Assembly (NCBI RefSeq): GCF_000170835.1
Contig: NZ_ABCP01000024.1
Span: forward strand, 1 to 55,893
Direction: 5' to 3'
Source of the DNA: Marinobacter algicola DG893
GTDB taxonomy: Bacteria; Pseudomonadota; Gammaproteobacteria; Pseudomonadales; Oleiphilaceae
DNA length: 55,893 nt
Position 1 is the first letter of the stretch. Each line of letters starts with the position of its first letter. This document shows positions 34,656-45,654 of the stretch, one piece after another. Made by a program: the position numbers and the translations under genes. The notes under the pieces were generated by a model, which worked only from the letters and a program-made list of their open reading frames with translations, was not told where the DNA came from and did no database searches.

Positions 34656-35651
34656 ATGCGAACGGTTTCTGTTATTGGGTTTGATGGGGCGCTTGCCAGT
34701 GCGATTACAGGGGTTATCGACCTGTTTCGACTGGCGGGGGTAACCTGGGCACGCATCAACGATACGCCTCCGGAGCAGCAGTTCACCACTCAATTGCTGA
34801 CCGAGGGTGGTCGGCCCTGTCGGTGTATCAATGGGATAACATTGATGGCCGATGGGGACTGGCGTGACATTCCCACCGGTAATTCGCAGGCAGACCTGGT
34901 CATTGTACCCACGATTGGCGCGCCGATTGCGCAGGTTCTGGAAGCCAATTCCGGGTTGATTAACTGGCTCAGTGACTTTCGAGAGGCGCCTTCCGGGCAG
35001 GTTCGGGTGGCCAGTAACTGCACGGGGGCGTTTCTGCTGGCGGAGGCGGGGTTGCTGGAGGGGCGGCAGGCGACGACGCATTGGGGGTTCAGTCACCAGT
35101 TCCGGCAGCGTTTCCCGGGGGTGGCTCTACATCCGGACAAGCTGATTACGGTGGATGGGCACATTGCCTGTGCCGGCGGTGGTATGGCGTGGTGGGATCT
35201 CGGGGTGTACCTGGTGGAGCGTTATGCCGGGGCAAAGGTGGCGCGGGAGTTGGCGAAGGCATTTGTGATTGATGCGGGACGGACCAGTCAGGCGCCTTAT
35301 GGGGCCCTTCAGGCCCGGCGCTATCATTCCGACGCCGCAATTCTGAAACTGCAGGACTGGCTGGATGTGAACCATACCAGGCCGGTGACGCTGCAAGACC
35401 TTGCCACATTCGCCGGTTTAACGGAGCGATCGCTGATTCGTCGATTTAAAGCGGCTACCGGGGATACCCCCACCGGTTACCTGCAACTCTTGAGAATCGA
35501 GGCGGCCAGGAAGCACCTGGAGAACTCGCGGGTGGCGGTTGAGGAAGTCACGCGGCTGGTGGGCTACGAGGATGTCAGTTCATTCAGCCGCCTGTTCAGG
35601 AAGCATACCGGCCTGGCACCCGGTATTTATCGGGCGAGATTTGGGAGGTAA
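34656..35651 (+). CDS. GlxA-family AraC-type transcriptional regulator
   Basis: A 331-residue regulator with an N-terminal DJ-1/PfpI-like amidotransferase-fold domain (about 1-190). The nucleophile-elbow segment is ASNCTGAFLLAEAGLLEGRQATTHW. A C-terminal AraC domain has two HTH motifs (about 230-331), for example LQDLATFAGLTERSLIRRFKAATG and VEEVTRLVGYEDVSSFSRLFRKHTGLAP. Related proteins (GbdR, CdhR, ArgR types) control catabolism of quaternary amines or amino acids. GGAGG precedes the ATG. The effector is unknown; the divergent acyl-CoA dehydrogenase gene is a possible target. Confidence 0.93.
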   Translation: MRTVSVIGFDGALASAITGVIDLFRLAGVTWARINDTPPEQQFTTQLLTEGGRPCRCINGITLMADGDWRDIPTGNSQADLVIVPTIGAPIAQVLEANSGLINWLSDFREAPSGQVRVASNCTGAFLLAEAGLLEGRQATTHWGFSHQFRQRFPGVALHPDKLITVDGHIACAGGGMAWWDLGVYLVERYAGAKVARELAKAFVIDAGRTSQAPYGALQARRYHSDAAILKLQDWLDVNHTRPVTLQDLATFAGLTERSLIRRFKAATGDTPTGYLQLLRIEAARKHLENSRVAVEEVTRLVGYEDVSSFSRLFRKHTGLAPGIYRARFGR

Positions 35652-35765
35652 CCCGAGCAGGCGCACTTTTGGCCCGGGTTATGCTTCGTTTTCACTACAA
35701 GGCCAAAAGCCGAGGCAAAACGTAAAAATAACTGACACAGGCTACTTCCTGTGGAGGGTAATACC

Positions 35766-35930
35766 ATGAACGCACCGCAAAAAAACCAGCAATGCGCCCT
35801 GCTCAGTCGCCTTTACGACATGAAGCAGAAACAGCTACTTCAGGCCAGCCAGCAGGCCGATAGCCTCCGCTATCGGGTATTATCCGCTGAGGCGGACGCC
35901 ATCAGCGAGGCTCTGAAAGCCATTCGGTAA
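35766..35930 (+). CDS. Small 54-residue helical protein of unknown function
   Basis: A 54-codon frame starting with ATG and ending in TAA. A GGAGGG ribosome-binding site lies 5-6 bases upstream. The product begins MNAPQKNQQ and ends EALKAIR, is rich in Gln, Ala and Leu and looks like one amphipathic helical hairpin (LLSRLYDMKQKQLLQ; RVLSAEADAISEAL). It has no signal or membrane segment and a single cysteine. No family is recognised. The strong initiation signal and codon usage like its neighbours support a real gene. Confidence 0.65.
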   Translation: MNAPQKNQQCALLSRLYDMKQKQLLQASQQADSLRYRVLSAEADAISEALKAIR

Positions 35931-36019
35931 CCCGGGCCAGTCACCGTAACGATGACTGACGCCGAGACTGGTCACAAATGATCAAAATGATCACTTTATG
36001 ACCAAAATTGTCCACCCGG

Positions 36020-38128
<2,109 letters not shown>

Positions 38129-38191
38129 TCATCAGGAGGCAACATGGTAGCATAGCGGCCTACGACTAACGTATGACATGGAACCCACACT

Positions 38192-39004
38192 ATGAGCGCA
38201 CGAGATTCTGAACGGGTATTGATCACGATCGAGGACGGTATCGCCATTGTGACCCTGAACCGGCCGGAGAAATACAACGGCCTGGATATGCCCATGTTCG
38301 AGGCGATCACCAGGGCGACCAAAACCCTGAAGAAAGATCGCAGCGTGCGCGCCATCATCCTGAACGGTGCCGGAGACGCCTTCTGCTCCGGGCTGGATGT
38401 GAAGACTGTGTCGAAGAATCCGGTGAATTTCCTCAAACTACTGGTCAAACCTGGCCGCAGGATCAGCAACCTCGCCCAGGATGTTGGCTATCTATGGCGG
38501 GATGTACCGGCACCGGTGATTGCCGTTACCCATGGCTACTGTTTCGGTGGTGGTTTCCAGATTGCGCTGGGTGCCGATTTTCGGTTTTCCACCGCCGACT
38601 GCGAGTTCTCTATTATGGAGAGCAAATGGGGACTGATCCCGGATATGAGCCTGACGGTAACCCTGCGGGAACTGGTGCCCATTGATCTGGCCAAGGAATT
38701 GACCATGACCGCGCGACGATTTGACGGCACAGAAGCAAAAGCCATGGGACTGGTCAGCCGCATCAGCAACGACCCAATGGCAGAGGCAATGAACTTCGCC
38801 CGGGAGCTGGCCGAGCGCTCACCAGACGCCGTCGCCGCCAGCAAGCTGTTGTTCAATCGCAGCTGGAACGCCACCGACAAAACCGCACTGGACTGGGAAA
38901 CAAAGCTGCAGAAAAAGGTGCTCGGGCGGGCGAACCAGCGCATTGCTGTTGCCCGGAACTCCGGTTCTCCCGACAAACCCTTCCAGGACCGTCGCGACTT
39001 CTGA
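38192..39004 (+). CDS. Enoyl-CoA hydratase/isomerase (crotonase) family protein
   Basis: A 270-residue crotonase-fold enzyme. The oxyanion-hole segments are AFCSGLDVKTV and YCFGGGFQIALGADFRFST, followed by the catalytic-loop region EFSIMESKWGLIPDMS. The crotonase C-terminal helices include SPDAVAASKLLFNRSW. The IPD loop is shared with several hydratase and isomerase subgroups, so the reaction (hydration or double-bond isomerisation) is not fixed. Its position opposite fadH is consistent with unsaturated fatty-acid oxidation. Confidence 0.93.
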   Translation: MSARDSERVLITIEDGIAIVTLNRPEKYNGLDMPMFEAITRATKTLKKDRSVRAIILNGAGDAFCSGLDVKTVSKNPVNFLKLLVKPGRRISNLAQDVGYLWRDVPAPVIAVTHGYCFGGGFQIALGADFRFSTADCEFSIMESKWGLIPDMSLTVTLRELVPIDLAKELTMTARRFDGTEAKAMGLVSRISNDPMAEAMNFARELAERSPDAVAASKLLFNRSWNATDKTALDWETKLQKKVLGRANQRIAVARNSGSPDKPFQDRRDF

Positions 39005-39313
39005 ACGCGGATAAATGGTCAGCGTACTTGACCTGCGTAGACGTCCACGTATCATCAGCCGGGGTAACTGATTATCGGAGCAACCATGACGACCGCAAGG
39101 TCCCTGGCTAATACACATCCCGGCTTTTCACCGGTCGCTGCTGATGCAAAGAAGCATCGCGGCAGCTTGCCCTACTTCCCGGATCCACCCCATCACTGCT
39201 GATATTCTGGCCACCATTCAAATGGTTGCCCGTGCAAGCACGGACACCGGGGGCTAAACTCAGGCAACACCTGCTTCTCCATCCATAAAGAAGAAAGCCA
39301 ATAAGAGGTTGCG
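39005..39313 (+). other. 309-base leader and intergenic region before the Mrp operon
   Basis: The only gap above 300 bases. It holds a possible 38-codon frame (39086-39202), a short GC hairpin (CCGTGC-AA-GCACGG, 39230-39243) and the mrpA ribosome-binding site AGAGG at the right end. I see no clear terminator, promoter boxes or riboswitch fold. Confidence 0.5.
39086..39202 (+). CDS. Possible 38-residue peptide upstream of mrpA
   Basis: A short frame with ATG start, GGAG five bases upstream and a TGA stop. The product starts MTTARSLANTHPG and ends PDPPHHC, with no membrane segment. It could be a leader peptide for the Mrp operon, or chance. There is no homology evidence. Confidence 0.25.
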   Translation: MTTARSLANTHPGFSPVAADAKKHRGSLPYFPDPPHHC

Positions 39314-42121
39314 ATGTCGCTACCGCTGGTCGTTTTACTGCCGTTTCTGGGAGCCCTCGCGGCCCCACTGTTCGCCCAGGGCGGACGCACGGCAATTGCT
39401 GTCATTTCCTGTGTCCCAGCCATCATTGGGTTAGCGGCACTATACCCCCACTGGGCAGTCCTCGCCGACGGCGGCATTGTGCAGCACACCACTGAGTGGC
39501 TACCGGCCCTCGGACTGTCTCTCAGCTTTCGCCTGGACGGCCTGTCGCTGCTTTTTACGCTGCTGATTCTGATTATCGGGCTGCTGATCATCCTGTACGC
39601 CCGCTACTACCTGAAGCCGCACGAGAACGTCGGTAAGTTCTACGCGCTACTCTTATGTTTCAAAGGCTCCATGCTTGGCATTGTGTTGTCGAGCAATCTC
39701 CTGCTAATGGTGATTTTCTGGGAGTTGACCAGTCTGACTTCGTTTCTGTTGATCAGCTTCTGGACCCATAAAAAAGACGCCCGCCGCGGCGCAAGGATGT
39801 CGTTGGCCATCACCGGTGGTGGCGGCCTGGCACTGCTGGCCGGAATTCTGCTGATTGGTAACATCGTCGGCAGCTATGAACTGGAGGACGTGCTCGCCGC
39901 CGGGGATCTTATCAAGAACCACAGCATGTACCCGGTGGCACTGACCCTGGTACTACTGGGTGCGTTCACCAAGTCCGCACAGTTCCCGTTCCACTTCTGG
40001 CTACCCCACGCCATGCAGGCGCCAACACCTGTTTCAGCCTACCTGCATTCAGCCACCATGGTGAAAGCAGGCATCTTCCTGATGGCCCGGCTGTACCCGG
40101 CCCTCGCCGGCACCGAACAGTGGTTCTACATGGTCAGCTTTACCGGCATGGCCACGCTGCTGATTGGCGCCTATGTCGCCATGTTCAAGCATGACCTCAA
40201 AGGCCTTCTGGCCCATTCAACCGTCAGTCATCTTGGCCTTATTACTCTGCTATTTGGTATGGGTACCCAACTGGCTGCCGTCGCCGCGGTGTTTCACGTC
40301 ATCAACCACGCAATATTCAAGGCGTCCCTGTTTATGGCCGCCGGCATTATTGACCATGAGACCGGCACCCGGGACATGCGCAGGATTAACGGTCTTTGGC
40401 GCTACATGCCACACACCGCCACGCTGGCCATGGTGGCGGCATCGTCAATGGCGGGCGTACCTCTGCTCAATGGCTTCCTGAGCAAGGAGATGTTCTTCGC
40501 CGAAGCCCTGGAACTGAATCTTCCAGGCCTGTGGGCGTACCTGCCGCCGCTTGTTGCAACACTGGCCGGCATATTTGCCGTTGCCTATTCGGCACGGTTC
40601 ATCCACGACGTGTTTTTCAACGGTCGGCCTGTCAACCTGCCGATCTTTCCTCCCCATGAGCCACCGAGGTACATGAAGATACCCGTTGAGATCCTGGTCT
40701 TCGCTTGCTTGATGGTGGGCATGTTCCCGGCGTTTTCTGTCGGCCCACTGCTCTATGCCGCAGCGTCGGCCACTCTGGGCGGAGACGTTCCAGAATATCA
40801 CCTGACGGTTATTCACGGCTTTAACCTGCCGCTGCTGATGAGTTTCGTAGCCTTCTTCGGTGGTCTGCTGATGTATACACAGCGCCAGCGGTTTTTCGAT
40901 TTCCATGCCCGTTTCAAGGAAATTGATGAAAAAGCGGTCTTCGAAGCCATCGTTAGCCGAATTTCGGACACTGCTCACACCGTTACCGCCTACATCGAGA
41001 ACGGTTCACTGCAACGCTACGCCATGCTGCTGATCGTCAGCGTGATTGCCGTCTCGGTGCTCCCGCTCTGGGACCTGGGGATTGCCATTGGCAGTAATGG
41101 GCTTAGCCCGGTGGACTGGCCCACGCTTATCGGGATTGCCATCCTGGTGGTTGCGTCCCTGGGCACGGCGGCGATGCATCGTGACCGGTTCTTTGCGCTG
41201 GTTCTGCTCAGCGTCGTCGGTCTTCTTGTTGCCCTCGGCTTTGCGCGCTTCTCAGCTCCCGACCTGGCGATGACGCAGTTGTCGGTTGAAGTGGTGACGA
41301 TTGTCCTGCTGATGCTGGCGCTGTACTACATGCCGTCCTGGACACCCATCGAGACGCCGAAAGGCCGTCGCATCAGGGATATTCTGATCGCTGGCGCGGC
41401 CGGTATCGGGATGACACTCATTACCCTGGCCATGCTGACACAGCCGTTTACGTCGATTTCGGAGTTTTTCCTCGAGAACAGCAAACCCGGCGGCGGTGGT
41501 ACCAATGTGGTCAACGTCATTCTTGTGGACTTCCGTGGCTTCGATACCCTCGGTGAGATCACGGTTCTGGGCATTGCGGCACTGGGCATTTACGCGATGC
41601 TGCGCAATGTCGACCTGCCCCCACCTCCGGGCGACGGCCAGGGCCATGCCTGGACGCGGGACGCTTACCCAATGATGCTGCAGCAGATTGCCAGGCCGAT
41701 GCTGCCACTGGCCCTGATGATCTCCGCCTATATATTCCTGCGCGGCCACAACATGCCGGGTGGCGGCTTCATCGCCGGGTTGATCACGGCGGTGGCGCTG
41801 ATCCTGCAGTACATTGCCAGCGGTATGTCCTGGACCCAGGGCCGTATTTCAATCCGCTACCACAACGTCATCGGCTTGGGGCTGCTATTTGCACTGATCG
41901 CCGGGGCAGGCAGTTTCGCATTCGGCTATCCGTTCCTCACATCCACGTTCGACTACGTCTACTGGCCGGTGGTTGGAAAGTTCGAGGTAGCCTCGGCGCT
42001 GGTCTTCGATCTCGGCGTTTATCTGACCGTTATCGGCGCCACACTGCTGGCGCTGACCAGCGTCGGTCGCCTGTCGCCCCATTCGGCCATCAACAGTACC
42101 AACTATAAGGAGGGCTCATAA
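39314..42121 (+). CDS. mrpA: Mrp/Pha cation-proton antiporter, fused subunits A and B
   Basis: A 935-residue membrane protein. Residues 1 to about 780 are subunit A, homologous to NADH dehydrogenase subunit 5 (FWELTSLTSFLLISFW, HSATMVKAGIFLMARLYP, LLAHSTVSHLGLITLLFG). The C-terminal part (MLPLALMISAYIFLRGHNMPGGGFIAGLITA) is subunit B (MnhB). The antiporter exports Na+ or K+ in exchange for protons, giving salt and alkali tolerance. The A-B fusion is the group 2 (Pha-type) layout, matching a six-gene operon. The stop overlaps the mrpC start by one base. Confidence 0.95.
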   Translation: MSLPLVVLLPFLGALAAPLFAQGGRTAIAVISCVPAIIGLAALYPHWAVLADGGIVQHTTEWLPALGLSLSFRLDGLSLLFTLLILIIGLLIILYARYYLKPHENVGKFYALLLCFKGSMLGIVLSSNLLLMVIFWELTSLTSFLLISFWTHKKDARRGARMSLAITGGGGLALLAGILLIGNIVGSYELEDVLAAGDLIKNHSMYPVALTLVLLGAFTKSAQFPFHFWLPHAMQAPTPVSAYLHSATMVKAGIFLMARLYPALAGTEQWFYMVSFTGMATLLIGAYVAMFKHDLKGLLAHSTVSHLGLITLLFGMGTQLAAVAAVFHVINHAIFKASLFMAAGIIDHETGTRDMRRINGLWRYMPHTATLAMVAASSMAGVPLLNGFLSKEMFFAEALELNLPGLWAYLPPLVATLAGIFAVAYSARFIHDVFFNGRPVNLPIFPPHEPPRYMKIPVEILVFACLMVGMFPAFSVGPLLYAAASATLGGDVPEYHLTVIHGFNLPLLMSFVAFFGGLLMYTQRQRFFDFHARFKEIDEKAVFEAIVSRISDTAHTVTAYIENGSLQRYAMLLIVSVIAVSVLPLWDLGIAIGSNGLSPVDWPTLIGIAILVVASLGTAAMHRDRFFALVLLSVVGLLVALGFARFSAPDLAMTQLSVEVVTIVLLMLALYYMPSWTPIETPKGRRIRDILIAGAAGIGMTLITLAMLTQPFTSISEFFLENSKPGGGGTNVVNVILVDFRGFDTLGEITVLGIAALGIYAMLRNVDLPPPPGDGQGHAWTRDAYPMMLQQIARPMLPLALMISAYIFLRGHNMPGGGFIAGLITAVALILQYIASGMSWTQGRISIRYHNVIGLGLLFALIAGAGSFAFGYPFLTSTFDYVYWPVVGKFEVASALVFDLGVYLTVIGATLLALTSVGRLSPHSAINSTNYKEGS

Positions 42122-42489
42122 TGGAGCTTGCATTCGCGGTGGTCATCGGGGCTTTGACAGCCTCCGGGGTTTACCTGATGCTCAGAGCCCGCACCTTTCC
42201 CGTTGTGTTGGGCCTGACCATGCTGTCTTATGGCGTTAACCTGTTCCTGTTCTCGTCCGGACGGCTGGTGACAGGTGGACAGCCCATCATCGGCAGCGCG
42301 GAAACCTATTCCGATCCCCTGCCCCAGGCACTGGTGCTGACCGCCATTGTGATCGGTTTTGCCATGACCGCCTTCGTTGTTGTGCTGTCCTTGCGCAGCC
42401 TTGCCGACAACGACAATGACGACCATGTCAACGGCCGCGTTCCAGAACAGGACCGCATTCCGCAAGAGCAGGAGGGCGCCAATACATGA
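42121..42489 (+). CDS. mrpC: Mrp antiporter subunit C
   Basis: A 122-residue NuoK-like subunit with three helices (ALTASGVYLMLR, FPVVLGLTMLSYGVNLFLF, QALVLTAIVIGFAMTAFVVVL). The conserved DPLPQALVLTAIVIGFA segment is diagnostic. The hydrophilic C-terminal tail (residues about 98-122) is acidic and charged. It overlaps the mrpA stop by one base and the mrpD start by four bases, so translation is coupled. Confidence 0.95.
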   Translation: MELAFAVVIGALTASGVYLMLRARTFPVVLGLTMLSYGVNLFLFSSGRLVTGGQPIIGSAETYSDPLPQALVLTAIVIGFAMTAFVVVLSLRSLADNDNDDHVNGRVPEQDRIPQEQEGANT

Positions 42490-44003
42490 ACCACTGGCTG
42501 ACTGCTCCCATACTGATTCCGCTGATCGGCGGCATATTGCAGGCTTTTATGGGGTACGCTCCCATCGCCCTGAGGCGGACGCTCGCCATTGCCACCACGG
42601 TGCTGATGCTGGTTGCCGCGATCGTCCTTCTTGTTCTCGCAGACGACGGTAGCTATCGCCTCTATGCCTTTGGCAACTGGCAACCGCCGTTCGGTATCGT
42701 ACTGGTGCTGGACAGGCTCGCGGCTCTGATGCTTGTCATGACCGCCGTGCTGGCGCTGTTCTGTCACATATATGCCATCGGCGGCACCGACGAAAGCAGC
42801 CGTCAGTTTCACGGACTGTTCCTTTTCCAGCTACTTGGCCTGAACATCGCCTTTCTGACCGGGGACCTGTTCAACCTCTTTGTTGCGTTCGAGGTCCTGC
42901 TGATTGCCTCCTATGGCTTACTGATGCATGGCGAAGGCACCAGCCGAACCGTTCCTGGACTGCATTATGTGGTACTGAATCTCGCGGGCTCTGCCGTATT
43001 CCTGATCGCCGTTGGCATGATTTACAGCGTCACGGGAACGCTCAACATGGCGGACCTGGCGGTCAAGATTCCGCAGGTGGCCGAAGAGAACCTTCCCCTG
43101 GTGAAAGCGGGTGGCATGATGTTGCTGGTGGTTTTTGGCCTCAAAGCCGCCATTTTGCCGCTGTGCTTCTGGCTACCCGGCGCCTATTCCAACGCCACGG
43201 CGCCGGTCGCAGCCTTGTTTGCGGTCATGACCAAGGTGGGTATCTACGCCATTATCCGCGTCTTTACCCTGATCTTTGGCAGCCAGGCGGGTGAGCTGGC
43301 GGGCCTGGGTATGGACTGGCTTTTCCCATTGGCACTGATCACTCTGACCATGGGCGTCATCGGGGCTCTGGGTGCCGCAAGCCTGAGGAAGCTGGTAGCC
43401 TGGCAGGTCATTATCTCGGTAGGAACACTGCTTGCCGCGATCTCATTTGGCACGGTAGCCGGCACCTCCGCAGCACTGTTCTACCTGCTCAACACCACCT
43501 GGGTGGTCGGCGGCCTGTTCCTGGTGGCCGATCTCGTTGATGGTCAACGTGGCAGCGCCCAGGACAAAATAGTCACCGCGCCGCGAATCGCCAACCGTAC
43601 CTTCCTGAGTGTGCTGTTCCTGATGGGGGCCGTGGCTGCCGTAGGCCTGCCGCCCCTCAGTGGTTTTTTTGCCAAGTTGCTGATTCTCAAGTCGGCAGTG
43701 ACCGAGTCGGATGTGGCCTGGCTTTGGAGCGTACTGCTGATTGGTAGCTTTTTCACGCTGATCGCCTACAGCCGCGCAGGCAGTATCGTGTTCTGGCGCA
43801 ACGTGGAAGGTCATATTGAAGAACCTCAAAAGCTGACACCGTCCCTGTCTGTGTCTGCAAGCGCATTGATTTCGCTGAGTATCGTAATGGTCATCCTGGC
43901 GGGGCCAATCAGCCGCTACGCCGAAGATACGGCGGCACAGCTCCATGACACTAGCGCCTACACCGACATCCTGAGCAAACCCATGGTTGGGGAGGAAAAG
44001 TAA
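42486..44003 (+). CDS. mrpD: Mrp antiporter subunit D
   Basis: A 505-residue NuoM/NuoN-like subunit with about 14 helices. Proton-path residues are in LFVAFEVLLIASYGLLMHG and LKAAILPLCFWLPGAYSNATAPVAALFAVMTKVGIYAIIR. It pairs with the A subunit as the second large translocating module of the complex. Overlaps of four bases with mrpC and one base with mrpE indicate coupled translation. Confidence 0.95.
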   Translation: MNHWLTAPILIPLIGGILQAFMGYAPIALRRTLAIATTVLMLVAAIVLLVLADDGSYRLYAFGNWQPPFGIVLVLDRLAALMLVMTAVLALFCHIYAIGGTDESSRQFHGLFLFQLLGLNIAFLTGDLFNLFVAFEVLLIASYGLLMHGEGTSRTVPGLHYVVLNLAGSAVFLIAVGMIYSVTGTLNMADLAVKIPQVAEENLPLVKAGGMMLLVVFGLKAAILPLCFWLPGAYSNATAPVAALFAVMTKVGIYAIIRVFTLIFGSQAGELAGLGMDWLFPLALITLTMGVIGALGAASLRKLVAWQVIISVGTLLAAISFGTVAGTSAALFYLLNTTWVVGGLFLVADLVDGQRGSAQDKIVTAPRIANRTFLSVLFLMGAVAAVGLPPLSGFFAKLLILKSAVTESDVAWLWSVLLIGSFFTLIAYSRAGSIVFWRNVEGHIEEPQKLTPSLSVSASALISLSIVMVILAGPISRYAEDTAAQLHDTSAYTDILSKPMVGEEK

Positions 44004-44491
44004 TGCTTGACCGCCTGAGCTTTCCGCAGCCATACCTCAGCCTCATCCTGTTTGCCGTCTGGCAGTTCCTGAGTGACGGCGTTTCTGGCGCCAGTGTTGT
44101 CATGGGGCTGGTCCTGGCCTGGATGATTCCACAATTGACCCGTGGCTTTTGGCCGGACCCTCCCTTCTTCGCACGTCCCTGGAAGCTGCCGCCGTATCTG
44201 GTCCTTGTCCTCTACGATATCCTGGTGTCCAGCGTTTCCGTCGCCCGCCTGATACTCAGCGGCCGCGAACCCAAACCGATACTGGTGTCCTATCCCCTGG
44301 AGTTGACGCATCCCCTGGCCATTTCCATGCTGGCCAGCACCATTTCCCTGACACCGGGAACCGTCAGCGCCGATGTCAGTGACGACAGAACATTGCTGCT
44401 GATCCACGCCCTTGACGCCGAGAGCGACGACGAGGTGATCAACGCGATTCGCACCCGCTACGAGGCACGTCTGAAGGAGATGTTTCAATGA
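44003..44491 (+). CDS. mrpE: Mrp antiporter subunit E
   Basis: A 162-residue subunit with N-terminal hydrophobic helices and a cytoplasmic C-terminal domain. Family features are PYLVLVLYDILVSSVSVARLIL and LTHPLAISMLASTISLTPGTVSADVSDDRTLLLIHALD. Subunit E is needed for assembly or stability of the Mrp complex. It overlaps mrpD by one base and mrpF by four. Confidence 0.95.
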   Translation: MLDRLSFPQPYLSLILFAVWQFLSDGVSGASVVMGLVLAWMIPQLTRGFWPDPPFFARPWKLPPYLVLVLYDILVSSVSVARLILSGREPKPILVSYPLELTHPLAISMLASTISLTPGTVSADVSDDRTLLLIHALDAESDDEVINAIRTRYEARLKEMFQ

Positions 44492-44757
44492 TTACCATCG
44501 CGCTGTACATCACCATCGCTATGGTTGTCCTGGCGACGGTACTGAATGTCTATCGACTGATCAAAGGGCCGGATGCGCCGGATCGGGTACTGGCGCTGGA
44601 CACCCTGTACATCAACGCCATCGCGCTGATTGTCCTGCTCGGAATAACGCTGGGCACACGCCTGTACCTTGAATCTGCACTGCTGATCGCCGTGATGGGC
44701 TTCGTTGGTACCGTGGCGATGGCCAAGTACCTGAAGCGCGGCAGCGTGATTGAATAA
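44488..44757 (+). CDS. mrpF: Mrp antiporter subunit F
   Basis: An 89-residue three-helix membrane protein. The diagnostic segment is YRLIKGPDAPDRVLALDTLYINAIALIVLLG, with conserved Pro and Asp residues in the first loop. It starts inside the end of mrpE (ATGA overlap) and is followed by mrpG after 39 bases, the only sizeable gap in the operon. Confidence 0.95.
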   Translation: MITIALYITIAMVVLATVLNVYRLIKGPDAPDRVLALDTLYINAIALIVLLGITLGTRLYLESALLIAVMGFVGTVAMAKYLKRGSVIE

Positions 44758-44796
44758 CACCCTAGGCAAGCACCCAGCGACCAGAGGTTTCCCGTT

Positions 44797-45129
44797 ATGA
44801 ATCCCATTGCAGAATACGCCATTGCACTGTTACTGCTCATCGGTGGTTTTTTCACCCTGGTCGGCGCCATCGGACTGGCCCGGCTACCTGACTTCTACAC
44901 CCGTCTGCACGGCCCAACGAAGGCGACCACCGTGGGCGTAGGCGCCATCGTGCTGAGCTCCGTCATCTACTTCAGCAGCAAGGGACAAGGTGTAGGCGTT
45001 GCCGAAGTGCTCATCACCGTGTTCCTCTTCCTGACCGCACCGGTGAGCGCCAACATACTGGCAAAGGCGGCAATGCATATTGGCGTGCCCACAACCGACA
45101 GCACCCGTGGAAATACCTGGGACCAGTAA
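44797..45129 (+). CDS. mrpG: Mrp antiporter subunit G
   Basis: A 110-residue three-helix protein completing the operon. The family motif is GAIGLARLPDFYTRLHGPTKATTVGVGAI, and VFLFLTAPVSANILAKAAMH follows. The C-terminal tail is short and polar. No terminator is seen after it; the next gene starts 72 bases on with its own probable promoter. Confidence 0.95.
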   Translation: MNPIAEYAIALLLLIGGFFTLVGAIGLARLPDFYTRLHGPTKATTVGVGAIVLSSVIYFSSKGQGVGVAEVLITVFLFLTAPVSANILAKAAMHIGVPTTDSTRGNTWDQ

Positions 45130-45143
45130 CGGCAAATTTGTCA

Positions 45144-45171
45144 TTGGAGTTGCACAAAATTCCCGTATAGT
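45144..45171 (+). promoter_or_regulatory. Probable sigma-70 promoter of ppnP
   Basis: TTGGAG (45144-45149) and TATAGT (45166-45171) are separated by 16 bases. GAGGAG precedes the ppnP ATG 30 bases later. The -35 box is only a moderate match. Confidence 0.45.
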
Positions 45172-45201
45172 AGGCTCCCACAATTTTGAGGAGCGTATCC
45201 C

Positions 45202-45483
45202 ATGCTGAAAGTTAACGAGTATTTCGACGGTAAGGCCAAATCCATCGCCTTCCAGACCTCCAGCCTTCCGGCGACCGTGGGGGTGATCAGCCCGGGCGAG
45301 TATGAGTTTGGCACCAGCAAGAAAGAAACCATGACGGTGATCAGTGGCGTATTGACCGTTCTCCTGCCTGGCATGGAAGAATGGATGACCTATGGTTCCG
45401 GCGAGTTTTTTGAAGTGGCGGGACAGGCCAGCTTCAAAGCCCGGACTGACATCGACACGGCCTACCTCTGCACTTACGAATAA
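45202..45483 (+). CDS. ppnP: Pyrimidine/purine nucleoside phosphorylase
   Basis: A 93-residue single-domain cupin of the PpnP (formerly DUF1255/YaiE) family, which phosphorolyses several nucleosides to base plus ribose-1-phosphate. Family segments are VNEYFDGKAKSIAF, LPATVGVISPGEYEFGTSKKETMTVISG and ASFKARTDIDTAYLCTYE. Length is exactly typical. It has its own probable promoter and a downstream terminator, so it is likely monocistronic. Confidence 0.96.
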   Translation: MLKVNEYFDGKAKSIAFQTSSLPATVGVISPGEYEFGTSKKETMTVISGVLTVLLPGMEEWMTYGSGEFFEVAGQASFKARTDIDTAYLCTYE

Positions 45484-45507
45484 CCTCTCGCAAATAACCT
45501 CTTGAGG

Positions 45508-45566
45508 GCGCAGACCGGGACCGGTGGGCCAATTGAATTCTGCCGCACCGGATCTGCGCTTTTTTA
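45508..45566 (+). terminator. Rho-independent terminator after ppnP
   Basis: GCGCAGACCGG (45508-45518) pairs with CCGGATCTGCGC (45548-45559) with one bulged base, around a long loop containing a minor stem, followed by a run of six T residues. Confidence 0.8.
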
Positions 45567-45654
45567 TCGCCTAAAGGTTTCCGTAAGCCAGAAACTGTGT
45601 CAGATTTACCCCTCTTCTCGTTATAAATTAAACAATTGAGAGAGGCACCGAATC

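Noticed and set aside
34479..35096. A 205-codon minus-strand frame spanning the hairpin element and the start of the GlxA-type gene
   Set aside because: The composition is random-looking, it runs through an inverted repeat, and it overlaps a well-supported gene. Spurious proteins are often predicted over such repeats.
35979..35993. TGATCA-AAA-TGATCA repeat between the small gene and fadH
   Set aside because: It lies between convergent genes, is AT-rich and has no T-run. Common short palindromes of this kind arise by chance.
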